From contig NZ_JACWNA010000017.1 in NCBI RefSeq assembly GCF_015355765.1, forward strand, positions 30,465 to 94,464: 64,000 nucleotides of DNA, given 5' to 3'. Position 1 is the first letter of the stretch, and each line of letters opens with the position of its first letter. Below, piece by piece: positions 55,601-63,690 of this stretch. The notes under the pieces are model-generated. The model was not told the origin of the DNA. It saw only the letters and a program-made list of their open reading frames with translations, and searched no databases. The DNA comes from Actinomyces haliotis (lineage in GTDB: Bacteria; Actinomycetota; Actinomycetes; Actinomycetales; Actinomycetaceae). A program made the position numbers and the translations under genes.

Positions 55601-57436
55601 GTCGGCGACCTCCGCCGTGCGGAGACCGGCCTCGCCGCGGAGCTCGGGTCTCTCCTGCCCTCGGTCACCCTGCCGACGGGGCGCAACGCCCTCGACGCGG
55701 AGATCGCCGCCTTCCTCGCCACGAACGGCTACGAGGGCGTCGTCGACGCCGTCCCCGCCCCGCCGGGCACGGAGCGCCTCGCCCTCTCCCTCGTCGACGG
55801 ACGCGGCATGCCGGCGCCGGGACAGAGCGCCGTGGAGACCGTGGGCGCGGAGGTGGACCGCGTCGTCGACCTCGTGATCGAGCACGCCCTCACGCACCCC
55901 GAGCTGTCCCTCGGCGTCGTCGCGCTCAACGCCCGGCACGCGGACGAGATCCGCCGCGCCGCGGCGGCCGCCGTCTCCGGCTCGCCAGCCCTCGAGGAGT
56001 TCTTCGCGGCCGGGATCTCCGAGCCCTTCACGGTCGTGGACCTGCCCGAGGCGCGCTCCCTGCGCCGTGATCACGTCATCCTCGCCGTCGGCTACGCGAA
56101 GACGCCGCACGGGCGCACCATCCACTCCTTCGGCCAGGTGAGCGAGCGCTCGGGCATGGTGGAGCTCGTCGAGGCCCTGTGCGCCTCGCGCGGCACGACT
56201 CACGTCGTGTCCTGCCTGTCGGCCGAGGACATCGACCCCGAGCGCCTCCACGCTCCGGGCGCGCGCCTCCTGCGCGAGGTCCTCGCGCGCGCCGCCGGCC
56301 AGGCGCCCCAGGCCGAGGCCGGTTCCGCAGACGTCCCGGACCGGCTCACCGCGGACCTCGTGGCCGCGCTGCGGCGCCGGGACCTGCTCGTGGTCACCGG
56401 CTTCGGCGTCGAGGGCGGCCTGCGGCTGCCCATCGCCGTCGGGCACCCGGACGCACCGGGCGAGCTGCTCGTAGCCGTCCTCACCGACGACGCCGACTAC
56501 GTCGCCGAGCCGAGCCTGCGTCGGCGCGACCGCCACTGGGTGGAACGGCTCGAGCACCGCGGCTGGCGCGTGCATCGCGCCTACCGAGCCTCCGTCTTCC
56601 TCGACCCGGAGGCCGAGGCCGCGAGGATCGCTGAGCTCATCGACGACGAGCTCGCTCTGCGCACCGGGCTCGCGGCGCAGGAGGCCGTTGAGCTCGTTCC
56701 CGAGGACGCCGAGGACCCGCTCACCAGCGCGCCCGCCCAGTCCCCGGAGGACTCTGAGACGGCGAGCTCACTGGAGGCCGGGAACGCCGGGTCTCCCGAG
56801 GGTGCGGCGCCGGTCGAGTTCGAGCCGCTCGTCGCCAGCGCCACGGAGCCCGAGGAGGGCGGTGCCGACGACGTCGTCGCCGAGACCGCTCCCGAGCCCG
56901 AGCCCGAGCCCGAGCCCGGGGACGGTACGTCGCACGCGGACGTCGCCGCGGACCGCGAGCGGGCCGAGCCGTCGTCGGGGTCGTTCCCCGCCGAGACGGT
57001 CGGCGCCGACGACGAGGCAGCCGACATCTCGGTGGAACCGTCGCAGGAGGAGGACGTCGCTGACGACGACGGGGAGGCCGACGTCCGGCAGGAGACCTCG
57101 CCCCAGGGGGATCCCGCCCCGGAGCGGCTCGCGGCCCCCGGCCACGACGAGCCCGTGCCCTTCTTCCAGCTGCCCGAGGCGGATGACGCCTCCGGCGTCC
57201 CGGCCGCGCAGGCTCGCGCCGCCGCTCGTGACGTGCGCCCGCCCATCGCCCAGGGGCTCCCGCTCCAGGCGTACACGGACGATCAGCTCGATGACCTGCT
57301 CGCCTGGATCCGCTCGGACGACGTCGTGCGGACCGACGACGAGGAGGTCGAGGAGCTCCGCCGTGAGCTCGCGCTGCGGCGCCGTGGCGCCGGCATCACC
57401 GCGGTCCTCCGCAACGTCGTGCGGCGGACCCGGTGA
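52679..57436 (+). CDS. Degenerate SF1 helicase-like protein with C-terminal Vsr-like nuclease domain
   Basis: A 1585-residue protein, probably cytosolic. The overall order is that of large actinobacterial DUF4011/AAA_11-AAA_12 proteins: after the unique N-terminus comes DLDPAQLDAVEAVSTGASLL then DAPPGSEVAETLAAV where Walker A should be. The Gly-Lys-Thr of an active P-loop is missing. In the Walker B position stands VDLAVLDASADVPVSRVV instead of a DEAS-type motif, and VIVVGDLRRAETG replaces the usual GDxxQ. Motif V/VI is RDHVILAVGYAKTPHGRTI and an altered VEALCASRG. A Vsr/MTES_1575-like domain follows (RRDRHWVERLEHRGWRVHRA) and an acidic tail with EPEPEPEPEPG. The ATP site therefore looks dead. 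The stop overlaps a small coupled gene. Confidence 0.75.
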   Translation: MTPSLFSFGRKRRQSESVPEESAGVDGLEEAISAQSAAVPEDAPELADVPEPEPEPVDPVEAALARWRGELVELGGVASLDDIRMLDGVVDLSAAHPSGLAQLYAGRPTHLTSLIREHSALSVARQSLREVAGRTDSLARQFGVAPVYLAIGVASWTETVASEHGSATASAASSTTAASAASAASDSSAASAAAVADDFDADAAEAELARATAALDASRASHPDASSTARPAQPGVVRTVNVPVLLRPVRLSSATADAALTLDASIEVNPVLARALRRYGSTADVDAAARATLAGAGFSPRSALERVAALGREHLPGFEIHEQQVIGAFVHPGQALVEDLDEVWDRARASALVAAVAGDEEARAALDVDLGEPVRVDRDPSEERGAGDLDPAQLDAVEAVSTGASLLLDAPPGSEVAETLAAVAADAAASGRTVVHVPATSADGHAVAGALRDLGLGDLVLDLTEDGSWRRHVADAIKESLGVEPPELDVPAIVDMREELTTTRDRVSRYVDALHRERAPWGVSVDDALERLAELTSDAHAARTRARVDPGRLERLDDAGMDRARELLARAHELGVMTRAASTSPWNGISVADVDEATDSLVRLQRLSDELLPAVIENAGYVAGATSIRRATTMGEWCEQLEMLDGVRESLDVFQPAVFERSAADMVIATASKQWREDRSVQMSASDRRHYAKAARDLVRPGRVVEDLHGELVKVQQRRETWRKHDPEGGWPTLPHGLDAMQATAQQTRELIDRLQPVLGTAPDAPVLMDVPLETLLERAGALADDDVTAQKLPRVNAVLTELDELGLSPLVADLASREVGAGELDEELTFCWWSSVLAQALRTDPDLEGLDASALSTTAQRLAALDAQQSASLAGPVRHAYARRVRTAVEERKADARALYIALSREDGVPLRDILALHPIALTVKPIWIIPPTLVPQVLAPDAVVDLAVLDASADVPVSRVVAAMVRASQVIVVGDLRRAETGLAAELGSLLPSVTLPTGRNALDAEIAAFLATNGYEGVVDAVPAPPGTERLALSLVDGRGMPAPGQSAVETVGAEVDRVVDLVIEHALTHPELSLGVVALNARHADEIRRAAAAAVSGSPALEEFFAAGISEPFTVVDLPEARSLRRDHVILAVGYAKTPHGRTIHSFGQVSERSGMVELVEALCASRGTTHVVSCLSAEDIDPERLHAPGARLLREVLARAAGQAPQAEAGSADVPDRLTADLVAALRRRDLLVVTGFGVEGGLRLPIAVGHPDAPGELLVAVLTDDADYVAEPSLRRRDRHWVERLEHRGWRVHRAYRASVFLDPEAEAARIAELIDDELALRTGLAAQEAVELVPEDAEDPLTSAPAQSPEDSETASSLEAGNAGSPEGAAPVEFEPLVASATEPEEGGADDVVAETAPEPEPEPEPGDGTSHADVAADRERAEPSSGSFPAETVGADDEAADISVEPSQEEDVADDDGEADVRQETSPQGDPAPERLAAPGHDEPVPFFQLPEADDASGVPAAQARAAARDVRPPIAQGLPLQAYTDDQLDDLLAWIRSDDVVRTDDEEVEELRRELALRRRGAGITAVLRNVVRRTR

Positions 57437-57801
57437 ACGGAGCATCGGGTGACTCGGTGGCACCGGTGACCGGCGACGCCGACTCCGGGCCGTCCGGGCC
57501 CACCGGGGCCCGGACGGCGAGGACGAGCGCCAGCGCCCAGGCCCAGGACTCCGTGGCCGGGCGACGGCACCGTCGTGTCGTCGCGCTGTCGGTCCAGGAC
57601 ACCGAGCGCGTCGCCCAGGGCCTCGAACCGATCGAGGTTGCCGAGGACCGGCGTCGTCGCTCGATCGACGCGCTCTCGGACGCCCGGTCCCGGGAGGGCG
57701 GCGTGCTCGGACGCGACTCCTCGGCGTCGGACCACGCCAACGACGCCCGGCTGCTGGGCGACGTCCCTCCCCACTGGGGCCACGGACCGGCGATCGCCTG
57801 A
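57433..57801 (+). CDS. Small hypothetical protein coupled to the helicase-like gene
   Basis: A 122-residue polar, Arg/Ala/Asp-rich protein. The GTG overlaps the upstream stop (GTGA, 57433-57436). The middle part, RRHRRVVALSVQDTERVAQG and RRRRSIDALSDARSREGG, looks helical and basic. No known domain. Coupling suggests it works with the 1585-residue protein. Confidence 0.6.
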   Translation: MNGASGDSVAPVTGDADSGPSGPTGARTARTSASAQAQDSVAGRRHRRVVALSVQDTERVAQGLEPIEVAEDRRRRSIDALSDARSREGGVLGRDSSASDHANDARLLGDVPPHWGHGPAIA

Positions 57802-57843
57802 ACGGGGCGACCCGGCGCCCAGACCCCGCGGACCCCGCGCACG

Positions 57844-57881
57844 ACGGAGCCCCGTCGACCGCGTGGTCGACGGGGCTCCGT
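57844..57881. terminator. Bidirectional terminator hairpin
   Basis: ACGGAGCCCCGTCGACC (57844-57860) pairs perfectly with 57865-57881 around GCGT, between convergent genes. Confidence 0.8.
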
Positions 57882-57912
57882 GGCGCGCTGGGGAGCAGTG
57901 CTCCCGAACGCG

Positions 57913-58350
57913 TCAGGCGCGGGGGGTCTCGATGCCGCCACCAGTGGTGGTCGCGGCGGTGACGTTGGCGCGGCCGCCGGCGAGCAGGTCGCGGATCTGG
58001 ACGAGGAGCTCAGTGTCGCTGACCTCCACGGCCTCCTCCTCGACCTCGGTCTTGGCACGGGCCTCCTTGAGCTTGTTGATCGGCATGACGATGCAGAAGT
58101 AGACCGCCACCGCGATGAGGAGGAAGTTGACGAGCGCGGTGATGATGGTGCCGGGCTGGACCTTGGCGCCGTTCACCGTGAACTCGAGGACGTTGTCGAA
58201 CGACGGCTTGCCGATGAGGCCACCGATGATCGCCATGATGACGTTCGTGATCGCGTCGACGATCGGCTTGAAGGCGGCACCGATGATGACGGCGACGGCG
58301 AGGTCCAGAGCGTTACCCTGCGAGATGAAGTCCTTGAAACCCTTGAGCAT
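57913..58350 (-). CDS. mscL: Large-conductance mechanosensitive channel MscL
   Basis: A 145-residue channel subunit. MLKGFKDFISQGNALDLAVA begins the amphipathic N-terminal helix and TM1 (AVIIGAAFKPIVDAITN, with the gate Ala/Gly pattern); the periplasmic loop follows; TM2 is TALVNFLLIAVAVYFCIVMP. A charged C-terminal bundle (KLKEARAKTEVEEEA) ends the protein. It forms a pentamer that opens at extreme membrane tension during hypo-osmotic shock. ATG with AAAGG upstream. Confidence 0.95.
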   Translation of the reverse strand: MLKGFKDFISQGNALDLAVAVIIGAAFKPIVDAITNVIMAIIGGLIGKPSFDNVLEFTVNGAKVQPGTIITALVNFLLIAVAVYFCIVMPINKLKEARAKTEVEEEAVEVSDTELLVQIRDLLAGGRANVTAATTTGGGIETPRA

Positions 58351-58456
58351 GTGTTGCCTTTCTGGAATGGCAGAAGGCGCACGCGGGTGGCCCTCGCGCC
58401 GGTGGGAGGAAGAGCGCCCGGTGGCTCCTGGTGCCGTCGGGCTGCCGCCTCGCGTG

Positions 58457-59230
58457 TCATGAGGGACTCATGATGAGTCCCAGGGACTCATGCGTTGCGG
58501 CTGCCACGACAAGGCTAGCGTCGTCGCGCGCCACGGCAAGAGTGACAAGTGTGACCTTGCTCCCCGCACGTAATTGAGAAGTTTCTTCTACCGGTTCGAC
58601 CCGGATGACACGCGCTCCCGTGGTGAGGACGTGATCGTCCTGGGTACTCAGGACTGGTGCTCCGGCGTCGGCCGCGCCGGCCCCGTCGAGCCCTGTCGCG
58701 CCCTCCGTGGGCCCGCCCTCCTCAGCAGCCTCAGCCTCGGCGGGGGTGTGCTCCTGACTCGCCGTCGCGGCCCCGGCGGTGACGACACCGACCTCGCCCA
58801 CGACGTCGACCCGGGCACCAGGCTGCGCGAGGCCGGCCCCGACCTCGACGGGCACCTGCACGAGCTGCTCTCGCGCATCGAGCCCGACGGCGTCGGCGCC
58901 AGAGGTCATCGACCGTGTGAGCACGGTTCCCTCGCGGAGCGCGACAGCGGCACGGGTCCCGACGACGGTGCCGTCGGCGAGGTCGGAGCCTGGGACGGCG
59001 GCCTCCGGGAGGGAGCGGCTCTCCAGGTCGGTCTCCTCGAGGGCCTGGCCGGCCGGGACGTCGCGCGCGAGAACGAGGACCTCGCGGCCCTCCTCCGTCG
59101 CGGGCGGGTGCAGGAGCGAGAGGACGAGGAGGCTCGCTCCTGCGACGCACGCGGCGATGACGAGGTGCCTCCATCTCCACAGCAGGAGGGAGGGGCGGAC
59201 GGGGCGACGACCGGGCTGACGACGGGGCAT
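58457..59230 (-). CDS. SAF-domain membrane protein (CpaB/RcpC-like)
   Basis: A 257-residue protein with one N-terminal membrane helix (LVIAACVAGASLLVLSLL) and an extracytoplasmic SAF domain (VLVLARDVPAGQALEETDLE, GTRAAVALREGTVLTRS). SAF/CpaB proteins normally help assemble Flp pili, but no pilus gene is nearby. This orphan next to mscL and the folate gene is a common actinobacterial arrangement; its role is unknown. The 3' end contains the 19-base perfect palindrome GGGACTCATGATGAGTCCC (58463-58481), inside the coding sequence. Confidence 0.8.
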   Translation of the reverse strand: MPRRQPGRRPVRPSLLLWRWRHLVIAACVAGASLLVLSLLHPPATEEGREVLVLARDVPAGQALEETDLESRSLPEAAVPGSDLADGTVVGTRAAVALREGTVLTRSMTSGADAVGLDAREQLVQVPVEVGAGLAQPGARVDVVGEVGVVTAGAATASQEHTPAEAEAAEEGGPTEGATGLDGAGAADAGAPVLSTQDDHVLTTGARVIRVEPVEETSQLRAGSKVTLVTLAVARDDASLVVAAATHESLGLIMSPS

Positions 59231-59327
59231 GCCACGAGTCTCGGTCGCGGGCTCCTGCGGCCTCGGGTCCTCCTCCCGCCTCTGTGGGGCGTCTCGGCGC
59301 GGTCAGACGCTGTGGAGCCCGGCTCGC

Positions 59328-59978
59328 TCACCGCCCGGTGGCGAAGGCCGAGCCCTCGATGAGGAACCACTCGTCGGAGGTGATGACGGCGTCGACGTGC
59401 TCGTCGTGCTCCTCCGACGGCAGCGGGCCGGCGACGAGCTCGTCGGGATGGACCATCGCGAAGGTCGGGACGCCCTCGGCGCGAAGCGGCAGCATGCGGT
59501 CGTACCAGCCGCCGCCCTGCCCGAGGCGCCGCCCGCTGCGGTCCACCGCGAGCGCAGGGACGATGAGCGCGTCGACCTCGCCGACCGCCTCCGCCGACAG
59601 GACCTCACCGCTCGGCTCCGGCGGGCGGCCCGGTGCCCGGTCACCGAGGTCCGCCGTCCCACGGAAGCGCCCCCAGGAGCGCGAAAGGTGCGGGCCGAGC
59701 ACGGGGAGCAGCACCGAGACACCGCGCTGCTCGAGCCGGTCGAGGAGAAGCCGCGTGCAGGGCTCGAAGCCCACGGAGACGTAGGCGGCGACCGCGTCGC
59801 AGCCGTCGACCGCCTCGAGAGCGTGCTCGGTGAAGGCCTCGCAGGCGGCGTCGTGACCGTTCTCCGGATGACGGTGATGTCCTCGGCGGTGCTGTCGGAG
59901 CACCTGGCGCAGGCGGTCCTTGGCGTCGTCGACCTCCAGCCAGCCGGTGTCGGGCAGGTGCCGCGCGTCAGAAGTCAT
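59328..59978 (-). CDS. 5-formyltetrahydrofolate cyclo-ligase
   Basis: A 216-residue enzyme that converts 5-formyl-THF to 5,10-methenyl-THF using ATP. The nucleotide and substrate signature is in DALIVPALAVDRSGRRLGQGGGWYDR (short form RRLGQGGGWYDRML), and VAAYVSVGFEPCTRLLLD is the early folate-binding strand region. Its ATG at 59978 has GGAGG 9 bases upstream. It is divergent from moeA across 148 bases. The usual neighbours galU and a small FmdB-type zinc-ribbon gene are absent here. Confidence 0.92.
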   Translation of the reverse strand: MTSDARHLPDTGWLEVDDAKDRLRQVLRQHRRGHHRHPENGHDAACEAFTEHALEAVDGCDAVAAYVSVGFEPCTRLLLDRLEQRGVSVLLPVLGPHLSRSWGRFRGTADLGDRAPGRPPEPSGEVLSAEAVGEVDALIVPALAVDRSGRRLGQGGGWYDRMLPLRAEGVPTFAMVHPDELVAGPLPSEEHDEHVDAVITSDEWFLIEGSAFATGR

Positions 59979-60126
59979 GGGGACATCCTCCCAGGTCGAG
60001 GCCGCACCCGTGCGGTGGTCGACCCCACGTTCCCCGGTTCGTGGCGGTGGGCCGGGTAGCCTGGCGCGAGCGCCACCGCCGGGCGCGCTCGCCCGCGGTC
60101 GCGTCCGCACCGACCCCGGAGGACCC

Positions 60127-61338
60127 ATGAGAACCGTCGCCGAGCAGCTGGCCGCGTGCCTCGAGATCGCCCAGGCGGCCGCACCGCTCGGCGTCGTCCT
60201 GCTCGACGCCGTCGGCTGCGTCCTCGCCGAGGACGTCGTGGCCGGCTTCGACCTGCCCGCGGTCGACCTCGCCGCGCTGGACGGCTACGCGGTCTCCTCC
60301 GAGGAGATCGCCTCCGCCTCGCCGGAGTCCCCGGTCCACCTCTCCGTCGTCGACACGCTGCGTGCAGGCGACGTCCGCCCGGCCCGCCTCGTCCGGCGCT
60401 CCGCCGTCCTCATCGACTCCGGCGCCCCGCTGCCCGCGGGCGCCGACGCCGTTGTCCCGTGGGCAGCCACGGACCGGGGCGACTCGCGCGTCACCCTCTC
60501 GGCGCCGGTGGAGCCGGGCGTCAACGTGCGCCACCGGGCCGAGGACGTCGCCGCCGGGGCGACCGTCCTGCCCGCCGGCTCGCGGCTGTCCGCGCGGCAC
60601 ATCGCCCTCCTGGCGGCCCTGGGCCGCTACCGGGTCAAGGTCCATCCCTCCCCGCGCGTCGTCATCGTCTCGATCGGCGACGAGCTCGTTGAGCCCGGGC
60701 GCCCGGCCGAGCCCGGCGACGTCTTCGACGCCAACGGGCACGCGCTGGCCTGCGCCGTCACCGACGCCGGTGGCCAGCCCTTCCGCGTCTCCGCCGTGCC
60801 CGACGAGCTGCGCGCGCTCCAGGAGACGATCGAGGACCAGCTCGTCCGCGCCGACGTCCTCATCACGACCGGCGGCCTGTCGAACGGTCAGGGGGACACG
60901 GTCAAGGCCGTCCTCTCCCCGCTCGGCTCCGTGCGCTTCGACTCCGTGGCGATGTCCCCGGGCCGGCAGCTGGGTCTCGGGAGCGTCGAGGGCACACCGA
61001 TCTTCTGCCTGCCCGGGGACCCCGTGAGCGCCCAGATCGCCTTCGAGACCTTCGTCCGACCCGTCCTGCGCCAGATCGCCGGCTGGAGCGGCCTGCACCG
61101 CACGAGCCTGCCGGCGTCGGTCACGGCGGGCTGGACCTCGCCCGCCGACATGCGCGAGTTCGTCCCGGTCCACCTCACGGGCGCGCCGTCCCGCGGCTAC
61201 ACGGCCGAGCCGACCGCGGAGCCGGGCAGCACGCACCTGCTCGGGCTGGCGGGTGCCAACGCGATCGCGGTGGTCCCGGAGGACACCCGCAAGGTCGTCG
61301 TCGGCGACACCCTCCACTGCCTCCTCCTGGACGCCTGA
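60127..61338 (+). CDS. moeA: Molybdopterin molybdotransferase MoeA (Glp-like)
   Basis: A 403-residue enzyme that inserts molybdate into the adenylylated pterin. The four-domain MoeA pattern is visible: LPAVDLAALDGYAVSS near the start, GAPLPAGADAVVPW, VVIVSIGDELVEPGRPAEPG, LITTGGLSNGQGD and IFCLPGDPVSAQIAFETFV. In most MoeA proteins the last motif reads LPGNPVS. The ATG at 60127 has GGAGG 5 bases upstream. A TAGCCT -10 occurs at 60057-60062. It leads the moeA-rimJ-sepX cluster, whose genes are spaced 4 and 154 bases apart. Confidence 0.92.
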   Translation: MRTVAEQLAACLEIAQAAAPLGVVLLDAVGCVLAEDVVAGFDLPAVDLAALDGYAVSSEEIASASPESPVHLSVVDTLRAGDVRPARLVRRSAVLIDSGAPLPAGADAVVPWAATDRGDSRVTLSAPVEPGVNVRHRAEDVAAGATVLPAGSRLSARHIALLAALGRYRVKVHPSPRVVIVSIGDELVEPGRPAEPGDVFDANGHALACAVTDAGGQPFRVSAVPDELRALQETIEDQLVRADVLITTGGLSNGQGDTVKAVLSPLGSVRFDSVAMSPGRQLGLGSVEGTPIFCLPGDPVSAQIAFETFVRPVLRQIAGWSGLHRTSLPASVTAGWTSPADMREFVPVHLTGAPSRGYTAEPTAEPGSTHLLGLAGANAIAVVPEDTRKVVVGDTLHCLLLDA

Positions 61339-61342
61339 GCCC

Positions 61343-62035
61343 GTGCCCGCCTGGCTGGACGTGCTGACGGGGCGCAGGGCGCTGGGCGTCGACGGCCGCC
61401 CGCTGTGGCCGGTGACCCTGCACGAGGACGCGATCGCGGAGCGTGGGCTGGCCACCGGCGCCCAGTCCGTCACGCTCCGTCCCCTTCGTCTCTCCGACGA
61501 GGCAGCGTGGGGCAGGCTCAGGGGCGACGACGACGGGCGGCTGGCGCCGTGGGAGGCGACCGTGCCCTCCGGTGCGCGCGAGCGGCCCCTGGACTTCCGC
61601 GCCTACGTGCGGACGCAGCACCGGGAGGCGCGGCGTGGGGCGGCGATGCCGTTCGCGCTCGAGGTCGATGGCGCCTTCGCCGGCCAGGTCAGCGTTGGCC
61701 CGGTCATGTGGGGATCCCTTCGCTCAGCGACGGTCGGATACTGGATCGGCAGTCCGTGGGAGGGCAAGGGCCTCATGACGCTCGCGGTCGCCATGACCCT
61801 GGACCACCTGCTGTCACCCGCGGTCGGGCTACACCGGGTGGAGATCGACGTCCGTCCGGAGAACGCCCGGTCCCTCGCCGTCTGCCGACGTCTCGGGCTG
61901 CGCGAGGAGGGGGAGCGCCGCGGCCTCATGCACATCGCAGAAGCCTGGGCGGACCACGTCGCCTTCGTCCTGCTCGCCGAGGAGCTCATGGATCGGCCGT
62001 CCGGGCTCGTCGCAGGGCTGGAGGAACACGAGTAG
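61343..62035 (+). CDS. RimJ-like GNAT N-acetyltransferase
   Basis: A 230-residue acetyltransferase of the RimJ/RimL branch of GNAT. VTLRPLRLSDEAAWGRLRGD opens the domain; AGQVSVGPVMWGSLRSATVG and YWIGSPWEGKGLMTLAVAM hold the acetyl-CoA loop; HRVEIDVRPENARSLAVCRR and LGLREEGERRGLMHI complete it. RimJ acetylates ribosomal protein S5 in E. coli, but actinobacterial members have broader targets. GTG 61343 lies 4 bases after moeA, so the two are coupled. Confidence 0.88.
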   Translation: MPAWLDVLTGRRALGVDGRPLWPVTLHEDAIAERGLATGAQSVTLRPLRLSDEAAWGRLRGDDDGRLAPWEATVPSGARERPLDFRAYVRTQHREARRGAAMPFALEVDGAFAGQVSVGPVMWGSLRSATVGYWIGSPWEGKGLMTLAVAMTLDHLLSPAVGLHRVEIDVRPENARSLAVCRRLGLREEGERRGLMHIAEAWADHVAFVLLAEELMDRPSGLVAGLEEHE

Positions 62036-62176
62036 CGGACGGCTCCCACCAGCTTGAGATGGGGCCGGTGTGACTCCTGTGGTTGCAGGGGCTCCTGACA
62101 CACCTGAGGTCGTGAGGTCGGCGTGGGACACGCCGGACACGCCGCCCTGATCACCGTTGAAGGAGGCTCCTCCGCC

Positions 62177-62182
62177 TAACGT
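62177..62182 (+). promoter_or_regulatory. -10 element for leaderless sepX-like gene
   Basis: TAACGT, then 7 bases, then GTG at 62190. Confidence 0.5.
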
Positions 62183-62189
62183 TTGAGCC

Positions 62190-63230
62190 GTGGGAATCGA
62201 GGTGTGGGCGCTCATCGCCCTGGTCGTGGTTTCCACCGTGTACCTCCTTCCCTTTCTGGTCGGCCGTCGCGAGATGATGGGGCTGGCGCACGCCGAGGAC
62301 CGCTACTCCGCCGAGCTGCGGGTCCTGGCGACAGGCGAGCACCCACCCAGCGCGGACGAGGCCTGCGCGGGAGGGGCGCACGCACAGATCTTTCGTAGAC
62401 GACCGGAGGTCAAGGCGATGAACAGGCCCGCAGTGAGGAACGTGCGAGCGCTTCGTACGGAGCGCGAGCTCGCCCGAGCGCGCCGGGTGCACGAGGACGG
62501 TCGCCGGCGCCGTGCGGAGGCCGCGTCGCACCGCGCCGTCGTCGCGTCGGTCCTCCTCGGTGTGACGCTCGGCGTCCTCGTGGTAGCCGCCGTCACGGTC
62601 CTGCCGTGGTGGACCGCTCTCGTCCCGGCAGTCCTGCTGATCGGCTCCATGGCTGCAGGTCGCCGCGCCGCGGTCGTCGCCCAGGAGTCTGAGCGGCGCG
62701 AGCGTCGTCGCATCGCCGACCTCCAGCGCCGCCTCGAGGCCGTCAGCGGTGACGCTCCGCGTGTTGCGGCTACCGGTGAGGCTCGCAGCAGCGCGGCCAG
62801 TGGGGCCGGCCCCGAGCGCCCGACGACGCGCAAGCGCGAGCAGGAGAAGCCTGCGGCCGTCGCCAGCGAGGAGCGCGAGGAGATCGCCTCCCCGGTCACT
62901 GTTGACGCCGTGCCCCAGAGGACGCTCGCGTCACCGGCGCCCGAGCGCGCCACCGCGAGCGCTGGTGCCGATCGCGGTGAGGCAGCGACGTCGACGCCGC
63001 CTCAGGGGTGGACGCCCGTCCACGTCCCTGCGCCCACGTACACCCTCGCCGCCCGTGCTCCGCGCCGGCACTTCGAGGCTCCCGCCGAGGAGCAGGCGGC
63101 CTCGGCTCCCGTGCCGGCCCGCCCTCACAACGCGCGCAGCTTCTCGCCGTCGGACGCCGCCGACGAGGTCGCGCACAAGACGATCAACCTCGACGCCGCG
63201 CTGGAGCGTCGTCGCGCGGTCGGGGAGTGA
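62190..63230 (+). CDS. SepX/GlpR-like divisome-associated membrane protein
   Basis: A 346-residue protein. An N-terminal helix (VWALIALVVVSTVYLLPFLV) is followed by a polar region with Arg-rich RALRTERELARARRVHEDG, then two adjacent membrane helices (VVASVLLGVTLGVLVVAAVT and WWTALVPAVLLIGSMAAGRR) and a long Ala/Pro/Glu-rich cytosolic tail. This layout and the position after moeA-rimJ match the actinobacterial protein annotated GlpR and, in Streptomyces, SepX, which helps organise the divisome with FtsZ. The symbol is left empty because the assignment rests on context and layout. Start supported by a leaderless -10. Confidence 0.72.
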   Translation: MGIEVWALIALVVVSTVYLLPFLVGRREMMGLAHAEDRYSAELRVLATGEHPPSADEACAGGAHAQIFRRRPEVKAMNRPAVRNVRALRTERELARARRVHEDGRRRRAEAASHRAVVASVLLGVTLGVLVVAAVTVLPWWTALVPAVLLIGSMAAGRRAAVVAQESERRERRRIADLQRRLEAVSGDAPRVAATGEARSSAASGAGPERPTTRKREQEKPAAVASEEREEIASPVTVDAVPQRTLASPAPERATASAGADRGEAATSTPPQGWTPVHVPAPTYTLAARAPRRHFEAPAEEQAASAPVPARPHNARSFSPSDAADEVAHKTINLDAALERRRAVGE

Positions 63231-63313
63231 GGTAGCACCGCGTCGGTGGCGCGGCCCACGGACGGTCGAGTTGCGAGCCGCGGCTGGTGTGGTGCTAAGA
63301 TCGTCCAGCACTT

Positions 63314-63386
63314 GGGGCTATGGCGCAGTTGGTAGCGCGTCTCGTTCGCAATGAGAAGGTCGGGGGTTCGAATCCCCCTAGCTCCA
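63314..63386 (+). tRNA. tRNA-Ala (anticodon CGC)
   Basis: Acceptor stem GGGGCTA/TAGCTCC carries the G3-U70 pair that marks alanine tRNAs. The anticodon arm TCTCG-TTCGCAA-TGAGA reads CGC; the T arm is GGGGGTTCGAATCCCCC. CCA is not encoded. Confidence 0.95.
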
Positions 63387-63517
63387 CCGGGTGACGCTGA
63401 GGGCTCGATCCATCTGGATCGGGCCCTTCGTCATCACCGAGTGGCGCGCACCGCGCGGGGCGCGAGACGCCGGCCCCGAACGAGTGAGTCACGTGGCGCA
63501 GGTCACTCGTTCTTGGC

Positions 63518-63548
63518 TTGACTGCCGGGGACGGTCTGAGGCTAAAGT
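63518..63548 (+). promoter_or_regulatory. rRNA operon promoter P1
   Basis: TTGACT, 19 bases, TAAAGT: a near-consensus promoter upstream of the rRNA leader. Confidence 0.7.
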
Positions 63549-63660
63549 ACTCCTCGCTGCCGGACGGACCGCAAGGTTCTCCGAGCGGCGATCGGACTCG
63601 AATTCTCTTCGGGGAATGCGGATCGAAAGCGTTGAGAGATCGGGATCACGGATTCTGGGC

Positions 63661-63690
63661 TTGAAACACTGAGAGTGATCTGCTTAAGAT
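63661..63690 (+). promoter_or_regulatory. rRNA operon promoter P2
   Basis: TTGAAA, 18 bases, TAAGAT, downstream of P1. Confidence 0.65.
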
